Source: Sympetrum striolatum
Taxonomy: Eukaryota > Arthropoda > Insecta > Odonata > Libellulidae
Assembly (NCBI GenBank): GCA_947579665.1
Contig: OX388351.1
Location: 1,116,001 to 1,180,000, forward strand
Length of the DNA: 64,000 nucleotides
Direction: 5' to 3'
How positions within the stretch are numbered: position 1 is the first letter of the stretch; every line of letters starts with the position of its first letter. The notes below the pieces were generated by a model. That model was not told where the DNA came from. It did not search any database and saw nothing but the letters and a program-made list of their open reading frames with translations. Positions 1-12,014 of the stretch are shown here, one piece after another. Position numbers and translations under genes: made by a program.

Positions 1-3000
1 AAATCAATAGTACTCTTCATAAGGCCAAAATTCACTTTTCTGAAGAACCTCGGAAAATGATGTTATGTGCTCATAATGAATAACTTGCAATATTATTTAC
101 TGAAAGAACTCCGAAATAAATATTATAAAAATGTAAACGACAGAGTTCAAATGAATTTATTCATGCATTTAAAGTATTATTTCAACATTTAGCAAGTTAA
201 AGTTTCACCCAAGGATCATGCCATGATCAATACGTTCGATCATTAAATCCATAAATTAGCATTTTCGCGGCCTTCACAAAAGCTCGAGAGCGCAGAGAAA
301 ATATAACTATTATATAAAGTGATTCAGCTGTTTGGATGGACTTATTTCTCTCCTACTTTGAGGGAATTCACTCACTTGTGAAATGTGAATGACGGGATTA
401 AATTTTACCCAAATATTATCACTGCGTAATGTTTACAGTTCCTACCAACCTATTATTTACACACTGTATTTAAAAGAGTTTAATTTTTAAAGATTTTGGT
501 GCAAATGAAAAAATAATGAAATTAATTGTGTAATTATTGCTATGAGTCGAATTTACTATATTGTAGTTTACTTCAGTAATAATTGTCTAACGAAATAGGA
601 GTTTTAACTTGGAATGTAAAAATGGATAAGATAAACAAGAGTAAATTGAAAAAAGCATACGCGTGTAAAAAGAAGGGAGTAGTTTTAAAGGGAAAAGGGC
701 AAGAAAAAGATTGTTAATTGTATTGTAAAGAATAGACTTAAATATTTCAAAGAACAAGAAGGAATGAATATAGAATGGTATGAATTTGTCTGAAGGAAAA
801 GATGAATGTGAGGATAGAAAAGTATGAATAGGGTAACTATAAAGGGAAATAATCTCAGTAATAAAGATTTATCTTGAACAATTCATCCTATATTGCTGGC
901 ATAGACCATGTACAGATGACATATCCTTGAGGATGTTTATGTGCCTATTATCTCCCACTAGGAGTTCACGTAGTCCACAATGATCTTTATTGAGATGGTT
1001 TCCTTCCCAAGCGATACAGTCGCCACTATTCAAAATGTAATGACGTCGCCACACCAGAAAACAACACTTTGGAGTTTCCCGCAGATGCGGTTTAACCTTC
1101 TAATGCCTACGCCGTATGGAACTTGTACGAAAGTACATACATACATCACAGCTTGCAGTTTATATGTGTACACTTTCAATTCGCATCGGAGAATATAATT
1201 AACCGTACTCTTTTGCATTTGTAATTGATGACTCCAAATAGAGCATTTGGGATTCGGATGTTGTACAAGCGTCTGTTTGAATTGTGGGAATCGGCTTTCA
1301 AAACGTCCCGTGTAACTGTAACTGCAAATTCCGAATGGAATTATCACTTGGGGCGACCCTTCGGGTACGTCACGCGGAAATTTCTTTGTGCAGTGACAAC
1401 TGATTTGGTTTCTGTATCCCAAAATTAACGCTGGACCACCGTCGGGGCAATGCCATTACAGAGTGATTCTCGTTTCCCTTGGTTACGTTTAGAGGGATTT
1501 GGAAACAGCTCTTCATTAATTTTCTCATGGAAAAACCATTTTAAAGGTTTCTTAATTGCACTGAACGAGTATTTGTTTGAAAGCAAGTGCGTGGAAAAAA
1601 TACATAATTTTTTTATTACATTAGCAAGCAATTGACAAACATACGCTCATGAATTATAGCTACATATACTAAAAAAATGGCAAAATACAATTCTCTACAT
1701 TGAAATGAACTTTAACAAAGGAAATTCAAATTCCAGCTAATTTAATATTTCTAAGAATTTTGCTACCGAAAGCATAATTTGAAATTTTCAATATAATGAC
1801 CTTTAGGTTTAATAACCTGTTTGCTCGTGCTCTTTCTAACCAATCTGATACCGATGGAAAAATTACGTCGTACTATCCAATATGTTATGAACACTTAGAA
1901 GCTGCAATATCAAGTACTTAGGAGTTCCTTCATTATAACATGAATAATATGGCTACAGCGTATATATGAATATGTATACATATTTCATTAGTAATATTGT
2001 TTCCATCAACTCACGGATAGAGCCTTGTTGCGTATTTTCATCAGCGTCATTGTGATTCATTAATTCAATTTTGAATTCATTTCTCTAATGTTTAGCTACT
2101 AAATATAAAACTGACTACCAGAGTTGAAAGAAAGAAAGAGAGAGTACTATTCAGATAAACACTAATTGAATAAAGAACACGATGATAATCATTACATAAA
2201 AAACTCAAACCAATTATTTACAGACGTACAACAAAAATAAAGCAATATCACAGAAATCTTATCATAGACATAAATGTGCCACCACTACGAAACGATTTTA
2301 AATAGAAAATGTGAAAAAATATAGAAAATTGAATAGTTCTAATAATATCTAAGGCATATCACAAACTCAGAGGATAATACAGTAAGAATGAAATTTGACT
2401 ATACTATAGATAAAAATGCAGGAATCAAAGCAACCGAGCTCCGGATTTGATATAAGTAATTTAAAGGCGTGGGGAAGACATACCGAAGTTGCAATGGAGG
2501 GTGGAAACGAGGGGGCAAACAGAAACAAAGATAAATTGGTCGGAACGGGGACGTTAAATTATGTGAAGGGAGGGCGTAATAAATGAGTCTGGAGGAAGAG
2601 GATACTCAGAGAAGGCTGGGATCGAGCGGGGATAAGGAGATGAGGCATTAAAAGGGAACACGTGACCTTAAACGGACGTGGGATTGGACAGCAAATAAGC
2701 GAAATATAGTGAAAGGGTCGGAATATTATGTAGGTCGAAGGCTAATGCACGTATCACCGTATTACATTTTACCCTAATTCAAAATTTTTGAGCCTATTTT
2801 GCTTTATTTTATAATAGGAATTCTTTCGTTCTACAGTAATATTGGCAACTTTATGAATCAGCAGAAAGTGAATGTAAGTAAACCGCAGTTTTTGGTGTTT
2901 CTTCCTCTACTTTATTTACCTTGTTCTGAAATACAATTCTTTTTAATGTATGATTTATATAACTTCTGATTTTCAAGCAGAATGTGTATAATAATAATAA

Positions 3001-3785
3001 AACATAACTGTTTAAAATTGGGAATGCTATATTATTTAAAACAGTTTTCTACGCTCTTAAAATTTAAATTTTAATACTACTTTATGATTTTTTACTCGTT
3101 TGGTAAATAATTTTGTATTTAAGGTATGGATATTGTTGCATAATTTTATTTTTAATTTCCTTTTTAAAAATTCTCCAATCTATGTTAACTTTGGATTTCG
3201 AAGAAAATGCCAACTCACGAAGACTCTCTACAGGTTTATTATTCAATATTGATATAACTCGATGCTCGTCCTATTGTTTCTTTTCTTCTCAATCAATGAT
3301 CTTCAGGTCCGTGAGACTCATTCGATTAACAGGACATAAGTTGGTTTTCCCATCAAACCACACCTAAGACAATACTAAAAAAAACCTTAAACTGAGGAAT
3401 ACAGTAACTGATGAAATATCGAGGAAAAATCAAAATTTAGATAGGTGGATTATTTGAACTCTTAATGCACTTTACCAATTAAAAAAAAAGTTCAATTTAT
3501 TTTAGTCATTACTTATCCGTTATACTAGTAACTTGAGAACATCCAATTTGTATTTGAATTGGTAGGCAAGTAAGACACATGCTCAGTATTCCAGTAAACT
3601 CTGAATTTTATTTTATTAACGCCATATTTGTCAATCATTGAGCGATCATTTATTTCAATACGCTCACAGTATCCCCCGCTTTGAAAATAATAGGACGGAA
3701 TATTAGACAACTCAAATATCTCCATATTGTACAATTTTCCATTCCTTTGAAACTTTCCTTTGGTCGAGAGCATAATTATGTTACA
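1..3785. other. Non-coding AT-rich DNA, no gene seen
   Basis: I see no gene, RNA gene or mobile element here. Open frames of 60-130 codons at about 870-1635 lie on both strands over each other, lack recognisable domains and have no convincing splice or start context. Two blocks are purine-rich on the plus strand, about 605-860 and more strongly 2400-2740, where runs of G and A dominate for some 300 bases. This is compositional only and I assign no function. Confidence 0.6.
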
Positions 3786-4050
3786 CGGTCTAGGACAACT
3801 GGCCGCCGCCAACTGGCCGCGGGACCAACTGGCCGCGGGGACAAATGGCCGCGGGGACAACTGGCCGCGGGGACAACTGGCCGCGGGAACGGAAAATATA
3901 TTTATTTAAAAACACGATATTTTATATAACCCAACTCAACCCAACCCTACCCAGCGGCCAGTTGTCCCCGCGGCTAGTTGTACCCGCGGCCAGTTGGCCC
4001 GGCGGCCAGTCGGCCGCGGCGAGTCGGCGGCGGCCAGTTGTCCCATCCCG
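3786..4050. mobile_element. GC-rich foldback MITE with 8-bp target site duplication
   Basis: A short non-autonomous DNA transposon. The octamer ATGTTACA occurs directly on both sides (3778-3785 and 4051-4058), as expected for a target duplication. The ends are inverted repeats starting CGG and ending CCG. Inside them an 18-bp stretch is perfect: GGACAACTGGCCGCCGCC at 3793-3810 is the reverse complement of 4026-4043. Each arm is built of several degenerate copies of an ACAACTGGCCGCGGGG-like motif, facing right on the left arm and left on the right arm, around an AT-rich core of about 65 bp. It encodes nothing; the open frames crossing it (3681-3929, 3845-4081, and 3525-3860 minus) are translations of the GC repeats. 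An 8-bp duplication fits hAT, P or Mutator-like superfamilies, but the termini do not let me choose. Confidence 0.8.
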
Positions 4051-7000
4051 ATGTTACAAAGTAAACGTAGATTTTACGTGATGGCAAGCTATACACTGTC
4101 CCACGTTTTTCATTATCTTCTTTGTATCATACTTTTCTAATCTAATTGCTTGCTGAAACCTTTATTTTCCACAATTCCAAACCAAATCTATTTCCTTTGA
4201 AAATTCGTTCAAAGCTCTCTCTCTTCTAAAATAAAATCCTAAGAAACTAATTTATTCTCTTACCAGTCATTCCCATCAGTTTCTACTCTCTCCATTCCTT
4301 AATACTACCTCCTCATTCCCTAATTTTCTGGATTTATTAACTCAGCAATATTTTTCTCTCCGTCGTCAAAGCTAATTCATTTTTCGCTAACACCTTTCCT
4401 TTCACAGTCAACCTTCCATCACTCTTATTGTGAAGGTCAAAGATTGTTTTGGTCATGAAAGGATATCCCCGTTGGGGGTAAGAGAGCGTCAGGGACATTC
4501 AAGGTTATGGCTAAACTATATTTCTGAGGAGAGAAAACGGCTGCCATTCCCAGAATTCCCCTTCCTCTTCGTTGTCACTCGCAGAAAGACCGAGTGACGG
4601 GGAAAGGTTTTAATTTATGGACACTGCAGTCATTTATAAATGACTTCGTACTAAATGATGGAAAATTATCCTCAAGAATTCCAATACAAAATTACGTGCA
4701 TATCAAGAGTAATCTTTAGATTCATCACTTTATAACGAGTCTAACATGTTTACCCTGGGAGTTTTTCAGCTGTTTTTTTCCACGGAATTCTTCCATATAT
4801 CTGGCGGTTTCCTACAACGAGGATTTTTCCTCCATTAATCTTCAGATTTTTCCCAGAAAAACCCACGATTTAGTTTTTGTTATTCGTTTCCAACACGCGT
4901 TCATAATGTGATAATGGAGGCAGATTGGCAGAAGAGTAGTCCGCATGGACTTCAGTCAATCTGGACACTGGATTCTGGACTTCTCAGAGATGACTACAAA
5001 TTTAAAATTACTTAACTAATTGAAATGAATAAAAAGTTTACATTATAAACAAACGAGATAAAGTATGCTGTATTCATTCAAGCATTTGCAAATGCGTTAT
5101 TAAACACGTAGGCTGAATTTCGTTTAAGACGGAGTGAGCCATAAAAGATTAAGGAAATACTGAAAGATTTTGACTATGGAAATCTGAAAAATAATAAAAC
5201 CACTCGAAAATATTAGTCTCTCCTTGAAAATTATTTATCTCTCGTGTACCTGTGAATTATTCATTTGTTGTTAAAAGGAATTCTATGTAAAATCGACGAC
5301 AATGTTCAATGACATGACGAAGCGCATGCGTATTCAATTCAAATATTCCTGATTAAAAAAACCGACTCAAAATATTAACGATACATTCTGATTGAGGAAA
5401 TCCTTTAAAGAATAAATTAAGAGTTAACTGAAGTAAATCTTGGAAAAGAAGCAAATTGAATAAGTCATCAATAAATCTTACTAGGCTTCCTATTTAATAA
5501 AATAATCCCGTAATCAGCTATTAATCACATAAAGTTTTTAAAATAAAAAATTACTAAATAATATGAGAAGATAAATAATAATAATAATATAAAATATAAG
5601 AATAATTTTGTGAATTATCTGAAATATCAAATTATAGTTAACAATTAGAAAAAAGAGCCTAACATAAAAATGATTTTATTGTTTTTCTGACAAACGAAAA
5701 TTGGAATATATATTTATGTATGAATGATTACTATTATTCTAGTTAGTTTAACGATCATCTGATCTTGTCACATGCCAATTACTATCTTTTTAAATGTATT
5801 TCGGATCAAATTAATTATTACTGATATTATTTTTCGATCTATTTCCGAAAGTGAATTTGTAGTGATTTCCGAATTCGAATGGAACTGAATGAGGTCACGC
5901 CATTCTCCAGAGGACGAGAACGCAATCCGGAAGCCAGACTCCGAACAAGTAAAATGGACTTGATTTCGGTTCTCTGCTTTTGAGTAGACAGAACCGAATT
6001 CTTTCGAAGGTTGTGAAGGAATTAGAGGTCAAGGTGTGTTACCAGGTAATGGAAGCTAAGAAACGACGTAGACGAGAGACTTCACAAAGAATAATGGGAA
6101 AAAATCTTTCTAATGGGGCTCTCCTAGCGTTTCCAAAGGAACCTAATAAGAAAGGAGAACAAAGTTTAGTTGTCTGGAAGCTTTCAGCGCAATGTCCTGC
6201 GACCTTTGCCTTCCGCTCGCCTCAATGCAAGTTCCTAAGAATCAAAAGGAAAAACCCAAAGTACACACATACGTGCGGTAGTGCACCATTATTCAAATTC
6301 GTAGACGTCCCAACCGGAGTAAAGAAAAACACGAGGGCAAGAAAGAAAGCAGGGCTCCTTTGAAGATGAAGGAGAGCGGATGCTGTGCGTCGTCATCCTT
6401 TGTATGCATATATTGTTTTGAAGTCCCAAAATGCCTTTCCTTGGTACTTTATAGAGATATTTAGCGTATATCGCACCTGAATTGTTTCCAAAATATTCCA
6501 AAGAACTTTCGCTTGCTCGTAAGAAAAGAAAATGTCTATTTGGTCGTATAGATATTTTGCCATTCGACTTAAAAAGATATCTAGGTGTTCGTAAAACGTT
6601 AGGTTGAATTATTTGGAGATTTCAATCAAACCGTATTAAAAGATCTTCATATTTTTTATTCAGCTTGCCATTTTCTAAGAATGAAGGAAAACGGTGAAAA
6701 AAAGGAAGAATGCTGTGCGGAAAACATTTTAAATTAAGAGAAATCCTGAGTGGTGTATATTTTTGCGTTTGTGTTGTGTATTGTTTTGGAACTCCCCAGT
6801 ATATCTTTGAAATTGTCTAGGAATAATTTTCAAAAGTTTCCCCTTACCACTCATTCCTATAGAAACAAGTTTAAAATTGATCTTAAACCTGAGCAATTAA
6901 CTCAATACGTGAGAAAAAGTTTCTTAGGTAATATAAAATGTTTTCGAAAATGAAAATTGGAACGCTACATATAAGTTTTCGTTTTAGACTCAAATTTAAA

Positions 7001-10000
7001 AAGTACTTGTCTTTGCATTTCAGTTAGACAAAATTTATGGTTGCTCATGATTTTGGTTCTGGCTGCGTTATCTGCCATTATACCACCGGTTATTATGCTG
7101 AGTTTTGAGCTCCGGTGATCGTAATAACTGGCTAAGTCGACCTCATGACCTCATTTCCTCTCTAACTTCTGACAGATTAACTGGGGTATAAGTAGAATAA
7201 CCCTGTTTCGAGAATACCTTAAGCGCACAGCCAAATACAGCCTTCATTTTGGTCAGCTACTTCGTCTTATCTAAACACAACCACACTTAACTGAATTTTC
7301 TAGAACCTTAAAGATTTCCAACACTTCCCCATACAAAAGCACACCTTTCTAATTCCCCACATTCTCTGTTTGGATAGTCGGACCACAAAAAGCGACACTT
7401 GAAGACGTGGGTCAAGGAGAGAGGAAATGCAAGTTCACTTTTCGGACCTTCGCAGATACTCGATTCCGCATTGCGGAATGAGTCGCCCCATTTTTTTCAA
7501 GGTAAAATACTACGAAAATAATTTATTCTTTGTCGCGCACAAGGCGTTAAGAGTTGAGGACGCCTTCTATTTACCCCAAAATGCATTGACCTGAGAGCTG
7601 AACCCATAGCAAAGCGGCCATTTCTCATGAGAAGGGCATCGAACCGACACTTTTTTCGTTCCGGTTTTCTCTCTGGTTCAATGATAACGTAGAATATCGC
7701 TTTAATTCCGGTTTGTTCCACCAGCCATCGTAGAATAGATACAAACCTCTGAATCTGTACCGTACTTTTTTTAAACATAGTTTAATTAAATAAAACTATA
7801 GAAAAAGAGGGTCACACCGTATCTTTTTACTGAAGTTCAGCAAAACAACATCAAATTCCACCTCGATACCTGTTTCGGTCTGTCTTCCTACGTCGAGCTG
7901 ATTCAAATCTTTCTCTCTTCGCTCCATTCGGAAGGTCATCTTATTGTGTGGAGTTTTTTCAACTGCATTAGAATAGCCAGTTTATTTTATATGAGCTAAG
8001 GGAGGTATATAAACTATGATGAAAACATTATAGGAGGTGAATATAAATATTATGTATTCATTCTTACGTTTCAAGCAGTATTACCAACATCTAGTGTAGA
8101 GTTCTGCGTTTACGTTTCAGGAAAATGAAAAAAGAAAAATAAGAAATTTTTGCGTGTAAGAAATTTTCGTTTTAATTTATTATTATTAAAAGTGGTACTC
8201 TTTCATAACAAAATTCTAGGAGAAATAAGCGACCGTTTTCGGTGTCACGTCATTTTTAAGGATTTTATTTTTCCAATTCGAGTTCTGTTATGATTCCGGC
8301 AAAAGCAGTTTTTGCTCTCGATGTCCTCGTATGCAAGAGCTGCAATGGCTATGGATGGTGGAAGGATAGTTGGAAGTAGTGAAGAAAAGGAAGAGAATTT
8401 CCGCCATATACAATTTATAGTGTATGATAGAGGCAAGAAAACTCGTGCCATACGCCTCTGATGATTTCCAAGATAGATATGTAAAAGAGGTAGCAGTGAT
8501 AGGTACCTTGTTTGAATGTAGTGTGAAGAAAGATATTTTTAGCATTGATATATATGCATGTGACCCTGAATTCGGAATGGAGTAGGCAAGTAATAATATT
8601 CACCTTAGACTAAAAATTCACGACATTTCTGATTTGGTTTCACTGAGGAAAAATGAACGAATATTTTTTGTTTCTGTCAAACACTCTTTGCTCTATATGT
8701 TTTGATATTTCGATATGCGCGATATTCAACCGTCGCAGGTGAAGATAGCGTGAAACACGCATTGCGAATAACTCTGGCGATGAATCACTAATACCGGAGG
8801 AAATTACTAAAACCTAATTGTCTCCGTTTTAAATGACGGGTTTTTGGCGAGGGATCAGTGGGAGCCATCGGTGAATATGAATGCATCCGCACCACAATAA
8901 CATCGCCAAACCTAATCGAACCCTTGACCCAGATAATGCAATGCGGGACGGAAAAATCGCCGAGATTTTAATGTGCCTAATGATATAGCGATGAAAATCA
9001 GACCATTTCATTGCTCGCTTCGATGGGGAGGTTGAAATTTCACGATTATTCCCCAAATATGTTGAAAGAACATGGTGATTTATTTTTGGAAGCACAGATG
9101 CTACCGTATCGTTTTAAATGGAATACATTTGACTTGTCCTTTACAGTAGGGTGTGGCAAACACATCGCTCATTTATTGTCTCAACCAAGTTCATGATTGT
9201 GATGAGATGAATGTTTGGTGATGTGTTAATTATAACACCCGTTTTGAATTCAATAAAAGTGCAATCGATAGGAACATTGTGCTTAATTTACGTGGACGTT
9301 TTTCACATCCAAAGAAGAATGCAAGGATAAAATATCTCACTCTTAGTCTTGCTTAGTATTCCTCTATCCCTCCCCAAATGTTTTCATAGATAATGGTGGG
9401 AGTAATGAGGGTTCAGTCATCCCTTGAAATGGCTTCACTATGACTTAACATAAACCGTAATGACAAATTAATAAAGGTCATATGAAGGTTTACTTTGGCG
9501 AGCTATGGATAAGTTCTTTGCAACACCACAATGTTTAACTAAGTCTAAATTAGGCTGTTCACATTACCCTTTCATTTTTCGAAAAGTTGGATAAAATGAT
9601 GATAATGCTTTCACGAAGATGTCAAGAGTGATTAATGCGAATGTCTGCAGAGCTTTCGAACCGCTGCTATACAGATTATTCCCAAAACATGAGCAATTTT
9701 TATAACTCACTTGCTTTCCCTAAAATTTCTAGTACCACCTCAAATTGAGACAGAAATTAAATAAATTATTTAAAAATATACCGTGTTTCTTTATATCCGA
9801 TCGAACAATCATATTGATGCACCTTCATGGCGCAGAATTATTTATTAATTTTATTTATTACAGATGACCCTTCTCAGAGAATCATCTACCGCGGAACTTT
9901 GACTTCAGAAAATTAAAAGGATGTCTCGAATTAATTGGGTAGTATTTTATCATTCCTACATATATATATTTTAATCTACAAGAACGTTTTTTATTAAAAC

Positions 10001-11885
10001 ATCTAGTCGTCCAAATAATGAGATGAAATTAGAGCATTTAGCCCCTAAAACCATTTTAGAATATAAGTTCGAGTATATCTTCTGAGGCGTAATAGCTTTT
10101 TTGATTTATACTTTCACAATTAATCCTTAAAATTTGATATATAATAATGGAAATACTTGAATTAATCAATAGATTTTTTCATACAATATCACTGCAGTGT
10201 AATTGACTGTCATAGTAGGCAGTCTTATCACCAAATATTTGTACAACGAGGTGGAAGGAACTCGAATATCACTAGCATATCTGTTGTGTTCAATGTTCAC
10301 GGTTATAATCACAGTTCACGATCGTTCATTAGCTTAATTACTGAACATTGCACCACTGAGAGCTTTTTTTTTATCCCTCAGTTAGAATCAATGCAAAGCA
10401 AAATATCATCCACTACCTTGCACCAAAATAAGTGTATTTACTTAGTGTGTTCAAACCAAGGTGGTATATTTTTCCGTAAACTATGTTTTCAGCCTAACTT
10501 CTTCAGTTGAGAATCGTTTTATGAACAGGAAATCAACGCTTCATTGGATCAATCGCTTGAATGGAGCAGAGCCTTGCATTTGAGGTGCGCAAATTATCTA
10601 ATTGATATATTCGGAGTCAAGTAGTGAGTTAAATATGCCTTTTACATGATTTTTGGGAAAATCTGCGAAGGTAAACTAACAATTATAAATTAATCAGTCG
10701 TTTTCTTTCTTGGAATTATGTTTTATTCGTAAATTAGATCCAGTAGCATTTTGCGAAATTTGATATGGTGTACAATATGATAATTTAGTTCCTAGTTCTA
10801 CAATCAGAATACCTGGATCTTAAGTATAAATACTAATTTAAGAACATGTGAATCTATACCGTTGTCGTATAACGATCATATTGCTTCAAGTTTTAGAAAA
10901 ATGTTTACAAAAGGCTTATAAAATATGCCAGGGGAATTTTAAATAAAATGTTCCGGGGTTTTATTCTAATTATATTTTTACGACCATATTACCAAATACC
11001 TTCTAAATGAGCAATCACTTATTAAAAACTGTAATTATCACAAAAAATTGCCATATGTGATAATTCACAGCCTCACTTCTCCCTTCATATGCTTCTTTGA
11101 CGTCCTATTTCCATAACGAAATCCATTCATCAAGCGTTTGACATCAATAAAAAGTTGGAGCATTTAACAGTATTCTATATCACAAACTGTTTAACATTCA
11201 GAAATTGGTGTCTGTCATTGCAACTCAGCAATAAATACCTCTTTTTTGCAAACATATACTAAATATTCATTATCATTTATGAATATGTCTTATGTGAATC
11301 ACTGCAGCGCAATGTACGCTAAACTAAACGACGTGCATTTTAAAATGGACTAGGAAGCCGTTTAGAATGCCCAAACATGTCCATCCCCGTACGGCCTATT
11401 TAATCCACAGCAATGCTCTATAAATTCGGATAGATACGTCTCTAAAATAATTCCAGCTTTATCTTTACGGCTCGTGCTCGCTCACGGAAGCGTTCCGTGC
11501 AGGCGTAGAGCATGGAAGCAGAAAAACAAATCATTCTCGCAATATATTACTACCGTTTGAAACGTCGTTCCGGCAGAGTGACGCGATACGTATTAAAAAA
11601 CTTTACACCTAGAATTCAGTAGCCGTAAATAAACTCCAAAAATCAAAGAAAAAAATCCGTTCCGTCGTCTCTGAGAGAACCATAGCGGAGACAGCATCCC
11701 TTTGTCCGACTGCTGAAAAAACCCGCGTCTCGGTGTCCTTAGCGGCCGCAACAACGTAATGACCGACATTTTGCGGAGGACGTAAAGGCGGGAAAAACAG
11801 ATGGAGAGCGCGGGAAGTAATGAGAGTGGCCGAAAGGGATCGTGGGAAGGCTTCGATATATTGGAGACGACATCTCGCGGCTCAC
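4051..11885. other. Non-coding DNA, no supported gene
   Basis: No gene could be supported. A pyrimidine-rich stretch lies at 4140-4440. A 127-codon frame at 5980-6363 begins with TTG and shows no domain. A 93-codon minus-strand frame at 7497-7778 does begin with ATG, but its arginine-rich translation is unrecognised. A TATA-like GGTATAAGTAG at about 7185 has no credible transcript downstream. GC content rises from about 11400 towards the exon-like block at 11886-12014. Confidence 0.5.
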
Positions 11886-12014
11886 ATAGTAAATGACGAG
11901 ATGGAGGAAAAACAAAAAAGGGCGTTCGGTGACGACAGCGACGGTGCTGTCCCCGTCGGAGCTCTCCTTTAGTCTGATGATGAAGCGATACTCGTCACGT
12001 GGGGTGTCTTCAAT
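11886..12014 (-). CDS. Candidate internal exon of an unknown protein
   Basis: On the minus strand, a pyrimidine-rich tract (about 12033-12052) is followed by TTCCAG ending at 12015. Then come 43 open codons and a GTGAGC at 11885-11880 that could serve as a donor. The translation begins IEDTPRDEYRFIIRLKESSD. Roughly two thirds of codons end in G or C within an AT-rich window, with runs of GAC, ATC, AGC, GTC and ACC, which is coding-like. The block can also be read from an ATG at 12032 as a 97-codon frame ending at 11739. I do not recognise the family. A TERPFLFF string recalls the C-terminal end of serpins, but the flanking residues do not support that. A frame is also open on the plus strand over the same bases (11893-12174), so strand and even coding status remain uncertain. 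No neighbouring exon was identified. Confidence 0.25.

Noticed and set aside
3525..4081. Gly/Arg/Trp-rich open frames
   Set aside because: They are translations of the GC-rich arms of the MITE at 3786-4050 on both strands.
5980..6363. 127-codon basic open frame
   Set aside because: It begins with TTG, has no domain and shows no splice or start context expected of a eukaryotic gene.
11886..12014. Serpin identity for the exon candidate
   Set aside because: TERPFLFF resembles a serpin C-terminal string, but the hinge and reactive-loop context is missing and the following residues do not fit.
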